Shown here: one piece after another, positions 16,572 to 25,137 of the stretch
Position numbering within the stretch: position 1 is the first letter of the stretch
Layout: each line of letters opens with the position of its first letter
Assembly: GCF_002884445.1 (NCBI RefSeq)
Contig: NZ_KZ614144.1
Span: 5,767,787 to 5,831,786 of the forward strand
Length of the DNA: 64,000 nucleotides
From: Paenibacillus castaneae
GTDB taxonomy: Bacteria; Bacillota; Bacilli; Paenibacillales; Paenibacillaceae
Reading direction: 5' to 3'
Position numbers and translations under genes: made by a program
Notes under the pieces: generated by a model
Database searches by the model: none
What the model was told of the DNA's origin: nothing
The model's input: the letters and a program-made list of their open reading frames with translations, nothing else

Positions 16572-16757
16572 CTATTCTTGTACTTCTTCTACTTTAACCA
16601 AGTGGCTTACAGTGTTGACCATGCCGCGGATAGCTGGGCTATCGTTCAAAACAACTGCTTGACGAATCTTTTTAAGACCAAAAGATTCAACTGTAGCGCG
16701 TTGCTTTTCATTGCGACCGATCAAACTGCGAACGAGGGTGATTTGCAATTTAGCCAT
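16572..16757 (-). CDS. rpmD: 50S ribosomal protein L30
   Basis: A 61-residue L30, MAKLQITLVRSLIGRNEKQRA start, with the conserved GLKKIRQAVVLNDSPAIRGMVNTVSHLV. The ATG at 16755-16757 follows AAGGAGGG; a longer frame upstream overlaps rpsE and is not used. It is slightly longer than the usual 58-60 residues because of a VEEVQE tail. Confidence 0.97.
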   Translation of the reverse strand: MAKLQITLVRSLIGRNEKQRATVESFGLKKIRQAVVLNDSPAIRGMVNTVSHLVKVEEVQE

Positions 16758-16770
16758 CGTATTTCCCTCC

Positions 16771-17268
16771 TTATCGTAACAGTTCTTCGACTGTTTTTCC
16801 ACGTAGCTTTGCAACATCTTCCACACGTTTCAAACGGGAAAGACCTTCAAGCGTTGCGTTAACCATATTCATGGAATTCGAAGAACCGAGCGATTTCGTT
16901 AAAATGTCGCCAACGCCAGCAAGTTCAAGTACTGCACGAACTGGGCCGCCGGCGATAACACCAGTACCTTCGGATGCTGGCTTCAGAAGAACTTCTCCTG
17001 CGCCAAAGTGACCGAGGACTAGGTGAGGAATTGTTGTTCCTACGATTGGTACGTGGATCAGGTTTTTCTTAGCATCTTCAATACCTTTGCGAATCGCATC
17101 AGGTACTTCGCCTGCTTTACCGATCCCTGCGCCAACGTAGCCGTTACCGTCGCCAACTACTACAAGTGCGCTAAAGCTGAAACGGCGTCCGCCTTTTACA
17201 ACTTTCGATACGCGATTGATATTTACAACTTTTTCAGTCAGTTCTAATGTATTTGGATCTACACGCAA
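16771..17268 (-). CDS. rpsE: 30S ribosomal protein S5
   Basis: A 165-residue S5. The N-terminal dsRBD-like domain (EKVVNINRVSKVVKGGRRFSFSALVVVGDGNG) includes the loop where spectinomycin-resistance changes occur; here VKGGRRF is the normal form. The C-terminal domain (HLVLGHFGAGEVLLKPASEGTGVIAGG) is standard. S5 takes part in decoding accuracy and helicase activity at the mRNA entry channel. The start is TTG (17266-17268) with AAGGAGG 9 nt upstream. Confidence 0.98.
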   Translation of the reverse strand: MRVDPNTLELTEKVVNINRVSKVVKGGRRFSFSALVVVGDGNGYVGAGIGKAGEVPDAIRKGIEDAKKNLIHVPIVGTTIPHLVLGHFGAGEVLLKPASEGTGVIAGGPVRAVLELAGVGDILTKSLGSSNSMNMVNATLEGLSRLKRVEDVAKLRGKTVEELLR

Positions 17269-17298
17269 GTCGTTTAACCTCCTTATATATAAAGTCGA

Positions 17299-17667
17299 TT
17301 AGAATTCTAGGCCAGCTTCGCGAGCTGCTGTAGCTAGGGCTTGAATTCTTCCGTGGTACAAGTAACCGCCGCGATCAAATACTACTTGGGTAAACCCTTT
17401 CGCTTGAGCGCGTTTCGCAATCAATTCTCCGACTTTGCTTGCTGCTTCGATGTTGCCACCGTTGCCAATTGCTTCAGTCAATTCTTTATCCTGTGTGGAT
17501 GCAGAAACGATTGTTACGCCTGAAACATCGTCGATCAATTGTGCGTACATATGCTTGGAGGAACGGAATACAGATAGACGCGGACGCGCTGCTGTACCGT
17601 TAATTTTTTTACGAACACGAAGGTGTCTTTTAAGACGAGCCTTGTTTTTGTCGGCTTTCGTAATCAT
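17299..17667 (-). CDS. rplR: 50S ribosomal protein L18
   Basis: A 122-residue L18, which binds 5S rRNA together with L5. The segments RLKRHLRVRKKINGTAARPRLSVFRS, HMYAQLIDD and VVFDRGGYLYHGRIQALATAAREAGLEF are diagnostic. Starts at ATG; standard position between rplF and rpsE. Confidence 0.98.
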   Translation of the reverse strand: MITKADKNKARLKRHLRVRKKINGTAARPRLSVFRSSKHMYAQLIDDVSGVTIVSASTQDKELTEAIGNGGNIEAASKVGELIAKRAQAKGFTQVVFDRGGYLYHGRIQALATAAREAGLEF

Positions 17668-17727
17668 ACAAAGATCACTCCTTTCCTTATGCCTTAAGAC
17701 GCTATCTTAAGCAAACGAGACGTTTGC

Positions 17728-18270
17728 TTATTTTTTCTTACCAGCTTTACCTTCTTTGCGAATGATGCGTTCGCCTTCATACTTGATACCTTTACCTTTA
17801 TACGGCTCAGGCTCACGTACGGAACGAATTTTTGCAGCAGTTGCGCCAACAAGCTCTTTATCGATACCGCGAACAGTAATCTTAGTGTTTGTTGGAACAT
17901 CAAACTCGATACCATTCTCAGGATTGATCTCTACTGGGTGGGAGTAACCGACGTTAAGTACGATCTTATCACCAGTTTTGCTTGCACGGTAACCAACGCC
18001 TACTAGCTCCAAGTTTTTCGAGAAGCCTTCAGTAACTCCGCTCACCATGTTAGCGATGATGCTGCGAGTAGTTCCGTGTAAAGAGCGATGCAATTTATTA
18101 TCAGAAGGACGTTCGATTACGATTTCTGTTTCCGTTACATTCACTTTCATATCAACGTGAAATTCGCGGGAAAGCGTACCTTTCGGTCCTTTTACAGTAA
18201 TTACTGTGTTGTCCAAGTTGATGCTTACGCCGTTAGGCACTTGGATTGGTTTGCGACCAATACGGGACAT
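17728..18270 (-). CDS. rplF: 50S ribosomal protein L6
   Basis: A 180-residue L6 with its two similar domains: MSRIGRKPIQVPNGVSINLD at the N-terminus and the C-terminal rRNA-binding EPEPYKGKGIKYEGERI. L6 lies near the GTPase-associated centre and its late incorporation matters for 50S assembly. Standard position between rpsH and rplR. Confidence 0.98.
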   Translation of the reverse strand: MSRIGRKPIQVPNGVSINLDNTVITVKGPKGTLSREFHVDMKVNVTETEIVIERPSDNKLHRSLHGTTRSIIANMVSGVTEGFSKNLELVGVGYRASKTGDKIVLNVGYSHPVEINPENGIEFDVPTNTKITVRGIDKELVGATAAKIRSVREPEPYKGKGIKYEGERIIRKEGKAGKKK

Positions 18271-18301
18271 TGTTACACCTCCTATCTTTGTGACTTGTTA
18301 C

Positions 18302-18700
18302 TTACCAAACGTAGCAAACTACTTCGCCGCCAGATTTAACTTGGCGAGCTTCTTTATCCGTCATAATACCTTTGGAAGTGGAAATAATTGCAATTCCAAG
18401 TCCTCCAAGTACACGAGGGATTTCAGTTGATTGTGTGTAAACGCGTAAACCCGGTTTAGAAATACGTTTCAAACCTGTGATTACACGCTCTTGGTTAGGG
18501 CCGTATTTCAGGAAAATACGGATAATCCCTTGTTTGTTGTCTTCGATATATTCAGCGTCGCGGATAAAACCCTCGCGCTTCAAGATTTCAGCGATTTGCT
18601 TCTTCAATTTCGAAGCTGGCATTTCCACTTTTTCATGACGAACGACATTCGCATTACGAATGCGCGTCAACATATCTGCAACCGGATCAGACATAACCAT
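18302..18700 (-). CDS. rpsH: 30S ribosomal protein S8
   Basis: A 132-residue S8, a primary 16S rRNA binding protein. The N-terminus SDPVADMLTRIRNANVVRHEKVEMPASKLK and the C-terminal STSKGIMTDKEARQVKSGGEVVCYVW are diagnostic. Two in-frame ATGs are possible (18700 and two codons later); the first is kept because GGAGG is 10 nt upstream. Confidence 0.98.
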   Translation of the reverse strand: MVMSDPVADMLTRIRNANVVRHEKVEMPASKLKKQIAEILKREGFIRDAEYIEDNKQGIIRIFLKYGPNQERVITGLKRISKPGLRVYTQSTEIPRVLGGLGIAIISTSKGIMTDKEARQVKSGGEVVCYVW

Positions 18701-18732
18701 TTTGTGTTAACCTCCTTCCCGAACTAGGCTTA

Positions 18733-18918
18733 TTACCAGCTTGCTTTTTTAACGCCAGGAATCTGGCCCAAATGTGCTAATTCGCGGAAACAAATCCGAC
18801 AAATTTTAAACTTTTGCAAAACAGAATGCGGACGGCCGCAACGCTCACAGCGCGTATATGCACGCACTTTAAATTTCGGTGTGCGTTGTTGCTTCACTTT
18901 CATCGAAGTTTTTGCCAC
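18733..18918 (-). CDS. rpsZ: 30S ribosomal protein S14 type Z (zinc-binding)
   Basis: A 61-residue short S14 with the zinc ribbon CERC (24-27) and CRIC (40-43), so the zinc-requiring form. The C-terminal RELAHLGQIPGVKKASW is conserved. Firmicutes often carry a zinc-free paralogue elsewhere for zinc starvation; none is in this window. The start is GTG with GGAGGTG upstream. Confidence 0.97.
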   Translation of the reverse strand: MAKTSMKVKQQRTPKFKVRAYTRCERCGRPHSVLQKFKICRICFRELAHLGQIPGVKKASW

Positions 18919-18944
18919 TGGGTATTACACCTCCTAAAAGTGGA

Positions 18945-19487
18945 TTACTTCGTAAACGGCATGCCCATTTGGGTCAGCAGTTCACGAGATTCTTCGTCCG
19001 TTTTTGCCGTCGTGACGATGACGATGTCCATACCGCGCACTTTATCGACCTTATCGTACTCGATCTCCGGGAATATCAATTGCTCTTTCAAGCCAAGCGT
19101 ATAGTTACCGCGACCGTCGAAAGCTTTGTTCGATACACCGCGGAAGTCACGAACACGCGGAAGCGAAATGTTGAACAGCTTGTCAAGGAAATGGTACATG
19201 CGCTCACCGCGCAATGTCACTTTAACCCCGATCGGCATGTTCTCACGAAGTTTGAAGCCTGCAATAGACTTCTTCGCACGAGTAACGACTGGTTTTTGAC
19301 CGGAAATGATACGTAGCTCTTCAACTGCTACATCAAGGATTTTCGAATTGGAAACCGCTTCGCCTACCCCCATGTTGATAACTACCTTCTCAATTTTCGG
19401 CACTTGCATAACAGACGTATAGTTGAACTTCTGCATCAGAGCAGGAGTTATTTCGTTTAGAAAACGACCTTTCAATCTTGCTGCCAT
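18945..19487 (-). CDS. rplE: 50S ribosomal protein L5
   Basis: A 180-residue L5, which binds 5S rRNA and contacts the 30S head. The segments FNYTSVMQVPKIEKVVINMGVGEAV, ITGQKPVVTRAKKSIAGFKLRE (here ISGQKPV) and GMDIVIVTTAKTDEESRELL are diagnostic. Starts at ATG, with a GGAGGTCC site. Standard place between rplX and rpsZ. Confidence 0.98.
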   Translation of the reverse strand: MAARLKGRFLNEITPALMQKFNYTSVMQVPKIEKVVINMGVGEAVSNSKILDVAVEELRIISGQKPVVTRAKKSIAGFKLRENMPIGVKVTLRGERMYHFLDKLFNISLPRVRDFRGVSNKAFDGRGNYTLGLKEQLIFPEIEYDKVDKVRGMDIVIVTTAKTDEESRELLTQMGMPFTK

Positions 19488-19518
19488 TGATCATGGACCT
19501 CCTTTCCTACCGTAACGA

Positions 19519-19872
19519 TTAGTCGATTACTTCTCCGGAACGTTTCGCGATCCGGACTTTCTTGCCGTTGTCTAGCACTTTGTATCCGATACGTGTTACT
19601 TTACCGCTTTTCGGATCGATATGCATAACGTTTGAAACGTGAATCGGTGCTTCTTGTTCGATAATACCGCCCTGTGGGTTAGCTTGCGATGGACGAGTAT
19701 GTTTCTTAACATTGTTTACACCTTCTACGAGTACGCGGTTTTCACGCGGATACGCAGCGATAACGCGGCCTTTTTTACCTTTGTCTTTACCGGTAATGAC
19801 CATAACGGTATCGTCTTTTTTCACGTGCAATTTATTGTTATGAGATTCGAGTACTTTTTTCAGCCTTGGCAT
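19519..19872 (-). CDS. rplX: 50S ribosomal protein L24
   Basis: A 117-residue L24, an assembly initiator for the 50S subunit, with the KOW motif VKKDDTVMVITGKDKGKKGRV and the later EAPIHVSNVMHIDPKSGK. It is about 14 residues longer than the B. subtilis form at the N-terminus (MPRLKKVLESHNNKL), supported by a GGAGGTGTAA site before the ATG. No other start with a good site is seen. Confidence 0.97.
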   Translation of the reverse strand: MPRLKKVLESHNNKLHVKKDDTVMVITGKDKGKKGRVIAAYPRENRVLVEGVNNVKKHTRPSQANPQGGIIEQEAPIHVSNVMHIDPKSGKVTRIGYKVLDNGKKVRIAKRSGEVID

Positions 19873-19917
19873 GAGTTACACCTCCTGCACGCTTGTGCTT
19901 CAAGCTTATATGGGTTG

Positions 19918-20286
19918 TTAGATTACTTCTGGTGCTAGCGATACGATTTTCATGAAATCTTTATCGCGAAGCTCACGGGCAACTGGTCCAAAGATACGTG
20001 TGCCACGTGGGCTCTTATCTTCTTTAACGATTACAGCTGCATTCTCATCAAATGCGATGTATGAACCGTCTTTACGACGAACCGAACGTTTTGTACGTAC
20101 GATAACCGCTTTAACAACGTCACCCTTTTTGACAACGCCGCCTGGTGTTGCTTGTTTTACTGAGCAAACGATCAAATCGCCAATGTGTGCTACACGACGT
20201 CCTGTTCCACCAAGTACACGGATACACATCAATTGTTTAGCGCCTGAATTGTCAGCAACAGCTAAACGCGAAAATGGTTGAATCAT
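19918..20286 (-). CDS. rplN: 50S ribosomal protein L14
   Basis: A 122-residue L14 (MIQPFSRLAVADNSGAKQLM form; the second segment usually reads MIQ.ESRL). The blocks RRVAHIGDLIVCSVKQATPGGVVKKGDVVKAVIVRTK and IFGPVARELRDKDFMKIVSLAPEV are diagnostic. L14 forms an intersubunit bridge and is the target of RsfS silencing. It follows rpsQ by 47 bp. Confidence 0.98.
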   Translation of the reverse strand: MIQPFSRLAVADNSGAKQLMCIRVLGGTGRRVAHIGDLIVCSVKQATPGGVVKKGDVVKAVIVRTKRSVRRKDGSYIAFDENAAVIVKEDKSPRGTRIFGPVARELRDKDFMKIVSLAPEVI

Positions 20287-20333
20287 TTCAACGTCCTCCT
20301 TCCGGAAAAATGCTCAGATACTACGTACGTCCA

Positions 20334-20597
20334 TTAGATAACAATAGCTACTTCAACAACTTCTACAAGTCTGAAGCGTTTGTCTCTTGATAGCGGACGA
20401 GTCTCCATGATTTTCACGATGTCGCCAATTTTAGCTTGGTTATTTTCATCGTGCGCTTTAAATTTTTTCGTAACTTTAATGCGTTTATGATACAAATCGT
20501 GTTTTTTATATGTTTCAATAGCAACTACGATTGTTTTATCCATTTTGTCGCTTACCACTTTGCCGATTAGAACTTTGCGGGCATTGCGTTCACTCAT
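20334..20597 (-). CDS. rpsQ: 30S ribosomal protein S17
   Basis: An 87-residue S17 with an OB fold: RKVLIGKVVSDKMDKTIVVAIETYKKHDLYHKRI and KIMETRPLSRDKRFRLVEVVE. The ATG at 20595-20597 follows GGAGGAAGAAC; an upstream extension in the same frame is not part of the family. It follows rpmC by about 50 bp. Confidence 0.98.
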   Translation of the reverse strand: MSERNARKVLIGKVVSDKMDKTIVVAIETYKKHDLYHKRIKVTKKFKAHDENNQAKIGDIVKIMETRPLSRDKRFRLVEVVEVAIVI

Positions 20598-20647
20598 GTT
20601 CTTCCTCCTTCCTTCAGCCGTGATTATGCTTTCATGCAAGGTTTTGA

Positions 20648-20848
20648 CTAGCTGCTGATTCCGAGTTCTCTTTCACGCAAAATCGTTTTAGCACGAGCTA
20701 TTCCCTTACGCACGTCACGGATCCGAGTCGGGTTATCCAATTGACCAGTAGCCAGTTGGAAACGAAGATTGAAAAGCTCTTCTTTAAAACCAGCGACCTG
20801 TTGTTCAAGCTCAGCAGAGGTTAGGTTGCGAAATTCACTAGCTTTCAT
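20648..20848 (-). CDS. rpmC: 50S ribosomal protein L29
   Basis: A 66-residue two-helix L29 (MKASEFRNLTSAELEQQV, then ELFNLRFQLATGQLDNPTRI, VRKGIARAKTILRERE). It lies at the exit tunnel with L23 near the trigger factor and SRP docking site. The ATG at 20846-20848 lies inside the end of rplP, giving an 11-bp overlap and likely translational coupling. Confidence 0.97.
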   Translation of the reverse strand: MKASEFRNLTSAELEQQVAGFKEELFNLRFQLATGQLDNPTRIRDVRKGIARAKTILRERELGISS

Positions 20849-21272
20849 TTGCTTCACCACCCACTTCTTCACGTTTTACGAATTTAGTCTTGATCGGCAA
20901 TTTGTGAGCCGCAAGACGCATCGCTTCACGAGCGGTTTCTTCGGATACACCAGCAAGTTCAAACAGGATTTTACCTGGTTTAACTACGGCTACCCATTTT
21001 TCAACGTTACCTTTACCACTACCCATACGTACTTCAAGAGGCTTTTGAGTAATAGGTTTAGCTGGGAAAATTTTGATCCAAACTTTACCGCCCCGTTTGA
21101 TGTAACGAGTCATTGCGATACGAGCCGCTTCGATTTGACGGTTCGTGATCCATGATGGTTCAAGTGCTTGGAGGCCGTATTCGCCGAATGCTACAGTTGT
21201 GCCGCCTTTAGCACGACCCTTCATATGTCCGCGTTGTTGTTTGCGGTGTTTGACACGTTTAGGTACCAACAT
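20838..21272 (-). CDS. rplP: 50S ribosomal protein L16
   Basis: A 144-residue L16 (MLVPKRVKHRKQQRGHMKGRAKGG). The conserved RKIWIKIFPAKPITQKPLEVRMGSGKG-type segment appears here starting GGKVWIKIFP. L16 contacts the A-site tRNA elbow and completes the peptidyl transferase region. The C-terminus (KREEVGGEANES) extends across the rpmC start. Confidence 0.98.
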   Translation of the reverse strand: MLVPKRVKHRKQQRGHMKGRAKGGTTVAFGEYGLQALEPSWITNRQIEAARIAMTRYIKRGGKVWIKIFPAKPITQKPLEVRMGSGKGNVEKWVAVVKPGKILFELAGVSEETAREAMRLAAHKLPIKTKFVKREEVGGEANES

Positions 21273-21274
21273 GA

Positions 21275-21937
21275 TTAGTTGCCTCCTTCCTGGGGAGCTT
21301 TCTTCTTAGTCGGAAGGACTTCGCCGCGATAGATCCATACTTTAACGCCGATACGGCCGTATGTTGTTGCCGCTTCAGCCGTGCCGTAATCAATATCAGC
21401 GCGTAATGTATGAAGTGGAACTGTTCCTTCGCTGTAGCCTTCCGAACGTGCGATTTCCGCGCCGCCGAGACGTCCGCTTACTGCGGTTTTGATCCCTTTA
21501 GCACCTGAACGCATGGAGCGTTGAATTGCTTGCTTCAATGCGCGACGGAAAGATACACGACGCTCAAGTTGTTGTGCGATGCTTTCAGCTACTAGAATAG
21601 CGTCAAGATCAGCATGTTTGATTTCAGAGATATTAATGTGAACTTTTTTGCCTTTAGTGATTTTGCCAAGCTCCGTACGTAGGTTTTCTACTTCGGAACC
21701 ACCTTTACCGATTACCATGCCTGGTTTCGCAGTTTGGATCGTTACGTTCACGCGGTTAGCTGCACGTTCGATCTCAACATGAGAAACTGCTGCATCTTTC
21801 AGCTTGGTTTTCAGGTATTCACGAATTTTAACGTCTTCCATAAGAAGATCGCCGAAATCCTTACCTGCGAACCATTTAGATTCCCAGTCACGGATAACTC
21901 CGACACGGAATCCTACTGGATTTACCTTTTGACCCAC
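21275..21937 (-). CDS. rpsC: 30S ribosomal protein S3
   Basis: A 220-residue S3: MGQKVNPVGFRVGVIRDWES, KH domain with VIGKGGSEVENLR (GXXG loop), and the C-terminal domain AIQRSMRSGAKGIKTAVSGRLGGAEIARSE. S3 lines the mRNA entry channel. It starts at GTG (21935-21937) with a GGAGGGATTAC site, and ends 2 bp before rplP. Confidence 0.98.
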   Translation of the reverse strand: MGQKVNPVGFRVGVIRDWESKWFAGKDFGDLLMEDVKIREYLKTKLKDAAVSHVEIERAANRVNVTIQTAKPGMVIGKGGSEVENLRTELGKITKGKKVHINISEIKHADLDAILVAESIAQQLERRVSFRRALKQAIQRSMRSGAKGIKTAVSGRLGGAEIARSEGYSEGTVPLHTLRADIDYGTAEAATTYGRIGVKVWIYRGEVLPTKKKAPQEGGN

Positions 21938-21951
21938 ACGTAATCCCTCCT

Positions 21952-22287
21952 TTATTTTTCAGATACCACCAAGGTAATGTGGCTGGTTCTTTTATTGATC
22001 CGGCTTGCGCGACCCATCGCACGAGGACGGAAACGTTTCATCGTTGGCCCTTGGTTTACGAAGGCTTGCGATATAACCAATTTGTTAACGTCAAGCTGAT
22101 AGTTGTGCTCAGCGTTAGCGATAGCAGAGTTAAGCAGCTTCTCCAAAATTGGGGATGCAGATTTAGGCGTATGACGCAAGATCGCGATTGCTTCGCCAAC
22201 TTGTTTACCACGGATCAAATCCGCAACAAGCTGTGCTTTACGAGGAGCAATACGAATATGTCTAGCGTGCGCTTTAGCTTCTGTCAT
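21952..22287 (-). CDS. rplV: 50S ribosomal protein L22
   Basis: A 111-residue L22, which reaches into the peptide exit tunnel. ARHIRIAPRKAQLVADLIRGKQVGEAI and the extended beta-hairpin region QGPTMKRFRPRAMGRASRINKRTSHI are complete, with no insertion of the kind seen in macrolide-resistant mutants. Starts at ATG; precedes rpsC by 14 bp. Confidence 0.98.
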   Translation of the reverse strand: MTEAKAHARHIRIAPRKAQLVADLIRGKQVGEAIAILRHTPKSASPILEKLLNSAIANAEHNYQLDVNKLVISQAFVNQGPTMKRFRPRAMGRASRINKRTSHITLVVSEK

Positions 22288-22330
22288 GTAGGAACCTCCT
22301 CTCGTTCAGTTAGAGATGTTTAAGGGCAAA

Positions 22331-22612
22331 TTAACGTCTGCCCGTTTTTTTGTCTTCGCCTGCGTGGCCTTTATACGTACGAGTTGGTGCAAATTCACCA
22401 AGTTTATGTCCAACCATATCTTCCGTTACATATACCGGTACGTGCTTGCGTCCGTCATATACTGCAAACGTGTGACCAATGAATTGCGGGAAAATGGTCG
22501 AGCGGCGGGACCAGGTTTTGATAACGACCTTTTTCTCAGCTTCGTTCAATACCTCGACTTTTTTAAGCAGGTAACCGTCAATAAACGGACCTTTCTTTAA
22601 ACTGCGACCCAT
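22331..22612 (-). CDS. rpsS: 30S ribosomal protein S19
   Basis: A 93-residue S19 (MGRSLKKGPFIDGYLLKKVE), with the conserved VIKTWSRRSTIFPQFIGHTFAVYDGRKHVPVYVTEDMVGHKLGEFAPTRTYKGH. S19 sits in the 30S head with S13. The ATG at 22610-22612 was chosen to match the family; GGGAGGAAC lies upstream. Confidence 0.98.
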   Translation of the reverse strand: MGRSLKKGPFIDGYLLKKVEVLNEAEKKVVIKTWSRRSTIFPQFIGHTFAVYDGRKHVPVYVTEDMVGHKLGEFAPTRTYKGHAGEDKKTGRR

Positions 22613-22679
22613 TTGAGTTCCTCCCTTCATATAAGCAGTAGCAATACTTTCGTATTACGCGGTTTGTATCAAGCTGCTA

Positions 22680-23510
22680 TTACTTCGTACGACGACGAAT
22701 AATGTACTGGCTCGATGCTTTTTTCTTCTTGCGTGTTTTGTAACCAAGGGTTGGTTTGCCCCATGGTGACAATGGAGATTTACGTCCGATTGGAGCACGG
22801 CCTTCACCACCACCGTGTGGGTGATCGTTAGGGTTCATGACAACACCACGTACAGTTGGACGGTTTCCAAGCCAACGGCTACGGCCGGCTTTACCGATCT
22901 TGATCAATTCATGATCTCCGTTACCAACAGAACCGATTGTAGCACGGCAAGTGTTCAAGATACGACGAACTTCACCTGAGGACAAACGAATGGATACATA
23001 GTCATCTTCTTTACCAAGAAGTTGAGCGCTAGTACCAGCCGAACGAACCAATTGTCCGCCTTTGCCTGGTTTCAATTCGATGTTGTGGATAACTGTACCG
23101 ACAGGGATATTAACAAGCGGCATTGCATTACCTGTTTTAATATCAGAGCCTACTCCAGATACCACTTGATCTCCAACATGCAAACCTTTTGGAGCAATGA
23201 TATATGCTTTCTCACCATCAACATAATGGATCAAAGCAATATTGGCTGTACGGTTCGGATCGTATTCGATCGAAGCAACGTTACCAACGATACCATCTTT
23301 CGTACGTTTGAAGTCGATAATACGGTATTTACGTTTGTGTCCGCCGCCATGGTGACGAACCGTAATTTTACCTTGGTTGTTACGTCCAGCTTTTTTGAAA
23401 AGCGGAGCAAGCAACGATTTCTCCGGTGTACTTGTCGTAATCTCTTCGAAAGTCGAGACAGACATGTTACGACGTGCAGGAGAGGTCGGTTTGTACTTTT
23501 TAATTGGCAC
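22680..23510 (-). CDS. rplB: 50S ribosomal protein L2
   Basis: A 276-residue L2, required for subunit association and peptidyl transfer. The OB/SH3 core is intact; the conserved RGVVMNPNDHPHGGGEGRAPIG contains the histidine near the peptidyl transferase centre. The start is GTG (23508-23510) with GGAGGAAATC. It lies between rplW and rpsS in standard order. Confidence 0.98.
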   Translation of the reverse strand: MPIKKYKPTSPARRNMSVSTFEEITTSTPEKSLLAPLFKKAGRNNQGKITVRHHGGGHKRKYRIIDFKRTKDGIVGNVASIEYDPNRTANIALIHYVDGEKAYIIAPKGLHVGDQVVSGVGSDIKTGNAMPLVNIPVGTVIHNIELKPGKGGQLVRSAGTSAQLLGKEDDYVSIRLSSGEVRRILNTCRATIGSVGNGDHELIKIGKAGRSRWLGNRPTVRGVVMNPNDHPHGGGEGRAPIGRKSPLSPWGKPTLGYKTRKKKKASSQYIIRRRTK

Positions 23511-23527
23511 TTTGATTTCCTCCTTTT

Positions 23528-23821
23528 CTAAACAGACGTTTCAAAGAACTCAAGTTCTTTGCTGTCAGCGCTCAGCTGAACGATCGCTTTTTTCCAATCC
23601 GGTCTGTATCCGCTATGTTTACCATAACGTTTTGGTTTACCCGCTACACGCATTGTGTTAACGCCGGTTACTTTTACTTTAAAAATTTGCTCAATTGCAA
23701 GTTTGATTTCAGTTTTGTTTGAACGAAGATCTACTTCAAACACATACTTCTTGTCAACCATGTAATCGCTCGTACGTTCCGTGATAACCGGGCGCTTGAT
23801 AATATCGCGTGGATTTTTCAT
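23528..23821 (-). CDS. rplW: 50S ribosomal protein L23
   Basis: A 97-residue L23 (MKNPRDIIKRPVITERTSDYM), the main docking protein at the exit tunnel for trigger factor and SRP. The tunnel loop VNTMRVAGKPKRYGKHSGYRPDWKKA is present. Its ATG overlaps the rplD stop by one base (TAATG), so the two are coupled. Confidence 0.98.
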   Translation of the reverse strand: MKNPRDIIKRPVITERTSDYMVDKKYVFEVDLRSNKTEIKLAIEQIFKVKVTGVNTMRVAGKPKRYGKHSGYRPDWKKAIVQLSADSKELEFFETSV

Positions 23822-24444
23822 TACGCAAGCACCTCCTGTACTTTCTCTACTGCTTCTTTAGTGATAATTAGATTGTCATGCACCAATACATCCAGAACAT
23901 TAATGCCGTCAGCTGCGACGAACTTCACACCTGGGATGTTACGAGCAGACAAAGCTACATTATCTTCATAGTTAGCTGTTACAACTAGTGCTTTACGGCC
24001 AACTTTAAGATTGCTCAAGATTGCTGCGAATTCTTTCGTCTTAGGAGCCGACAATGTCAATTGATCCAAAACGATAATTTCGTTAGCGATCACTTTTGAA
24101 GACAATGCCGATTTAATAGCAAGACGACGAACTTTCTTAGGAAGCTTGAATCCGTAAGAGCGTGGAGTCGGTCCAAATACTGTACCGCCGCCAACCCATT
24201 GCGGGGAGCGAATGCTACCTTGACGAGCACGGCCTGTTCCTTTTTGTTTCCAAGGTTTACGACCGCCGCCGCGTACTTCGGAGCGTCCTTTAGTTTTGTG
24301 ATTACCGTGGCGTTCAGATGCTTGTTGATTAACAACAGCAGTGTGCAGAACATGTGCATTTGGTTGAATTCCGAAAACCGTTTCGGAAAGTTCAAGCTCA
24401 CCCACTTGTGCGCCGCTCACGTTAAATACTGTTACTTTTGGCAT
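23821..24444 (-). CDS. rplD: 50S ribosomal protein L4
   Basis: A 207-residue L4. The tunnel-lining loop (GRSEVRGGGRKPWKQKGTGRARQGSIRSPQWVGGG) is intact and shows none of the changes associated with macrolide resistance. In proteobacteria L4 represses its operon; Bacillus uses a different mechanism. Starts at ATG after a GGAGGAAC site. Confidence 0.98.
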   Translation of the reverse strand: MPKVTVFNVSGAQVGELELSETVFGIQPNAHVLHTAVVNQQASERHGNHKTKGRSEVRGGGRKPWKQKGTGRARQGSIRSPQWVGGGTVFGPTPRSYGFKLPKKVRRLAIKSALSSKVIANEIIVLDQLTLSAPKTKEFAAILSNLKVGRKALVVTANYEDNVALSARNIPGVKFVAADGINVLDVLVHDNLIITKEAVEKVQEVLA

Positions 24445-24472
24445 TTCCTGTTCCTCCTTTCTTTAGAAGAGA

Positions 24473-25096
24473 TTATTTCTTAACAGTTTGTTTCACTTTC
24501 ACGAATCCGTTTTTCGGGCCTGGAATTGAACCTTTAACGAGAAGAACGTTACGTTCTACATCTACACGGATAACTTCAAGTTTTTGAATCGTAATTGTTT
24601 CATGACCCATGTGACCCGGTAGGCGTTTGCCTTTCGGTACACGGTTCGCTTGGATTGAACCCATCGAACCTGGACCACGGTGGTAACGGGAACCGTGAGA
24701 CATAGGACCCGTGCTTTGTCCCCAACGTTTGATTACGCCGGCAAAGCCTTTACCTTTTGAAATACCTGTTACGTCAACGAATTCGCCTTCTGTGAATAGG
24801 TCAGCTTTCACTTCTTGGCCAACTTCATAGTCACCTAAGTTAATTCCGCGAATTTCACGAACGTAGCGCTTAGGAGTAGTGTTAGCTTTTTTAGCGTGAC
24901 CAGCTTCTGGCTTGTTCGATCTGCTTTCTTTCTTATCAGAGAAACCGAATTGTACGGCTTCATAGCCATCGTTCTCTTGGTCTTTCTTCTGAAGCACTAC
25001 GCAAGGACCAGCTTCGATAACCGTTACTGGAACTACGATGCCTTCAGGAGTAAACACTTGAGTCATACCAAGTTTTTTCCCTAAGATACCTTTCAT
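24473..25096 (-). CDS. rplC: 50S ribosomal protein L3
   Basis: A 207-residue L3 (MKGILGKKLGMTQVFTPEG). The loop reaching the peptidyl transferase centre (GFAGVIKRWGQSTGPMSHGSRYHRGPGSMG) is complete. L3 starts 50S assembly together with L24. It follows rpsJ by about 40 bp. Confidence 0.98.
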   Translation of the reverse strand: MKGILGKKLGMTQVFTPEGIVVPVTVIEAGPCVVLQKKDQENDGYEAVQFGFSDKKESRSNKPEAGHAKKANTTPKRYVREIRGINLGDYEVGQEVKADLFTEGEFVDVTGISKGKGFAGVIKRWGQSTGPMSHGSRYHRGPGSMGSIQANRVPKGKRLPGHMGHETITIQKLEVIRVDVERNVLLVKGSIPGPKNGFVKVKQTVKK

Positions 25097-25137
25097 GTTG
25101 ACACCTCATTCCCTTTCTATAATCGCATATGCTGTTC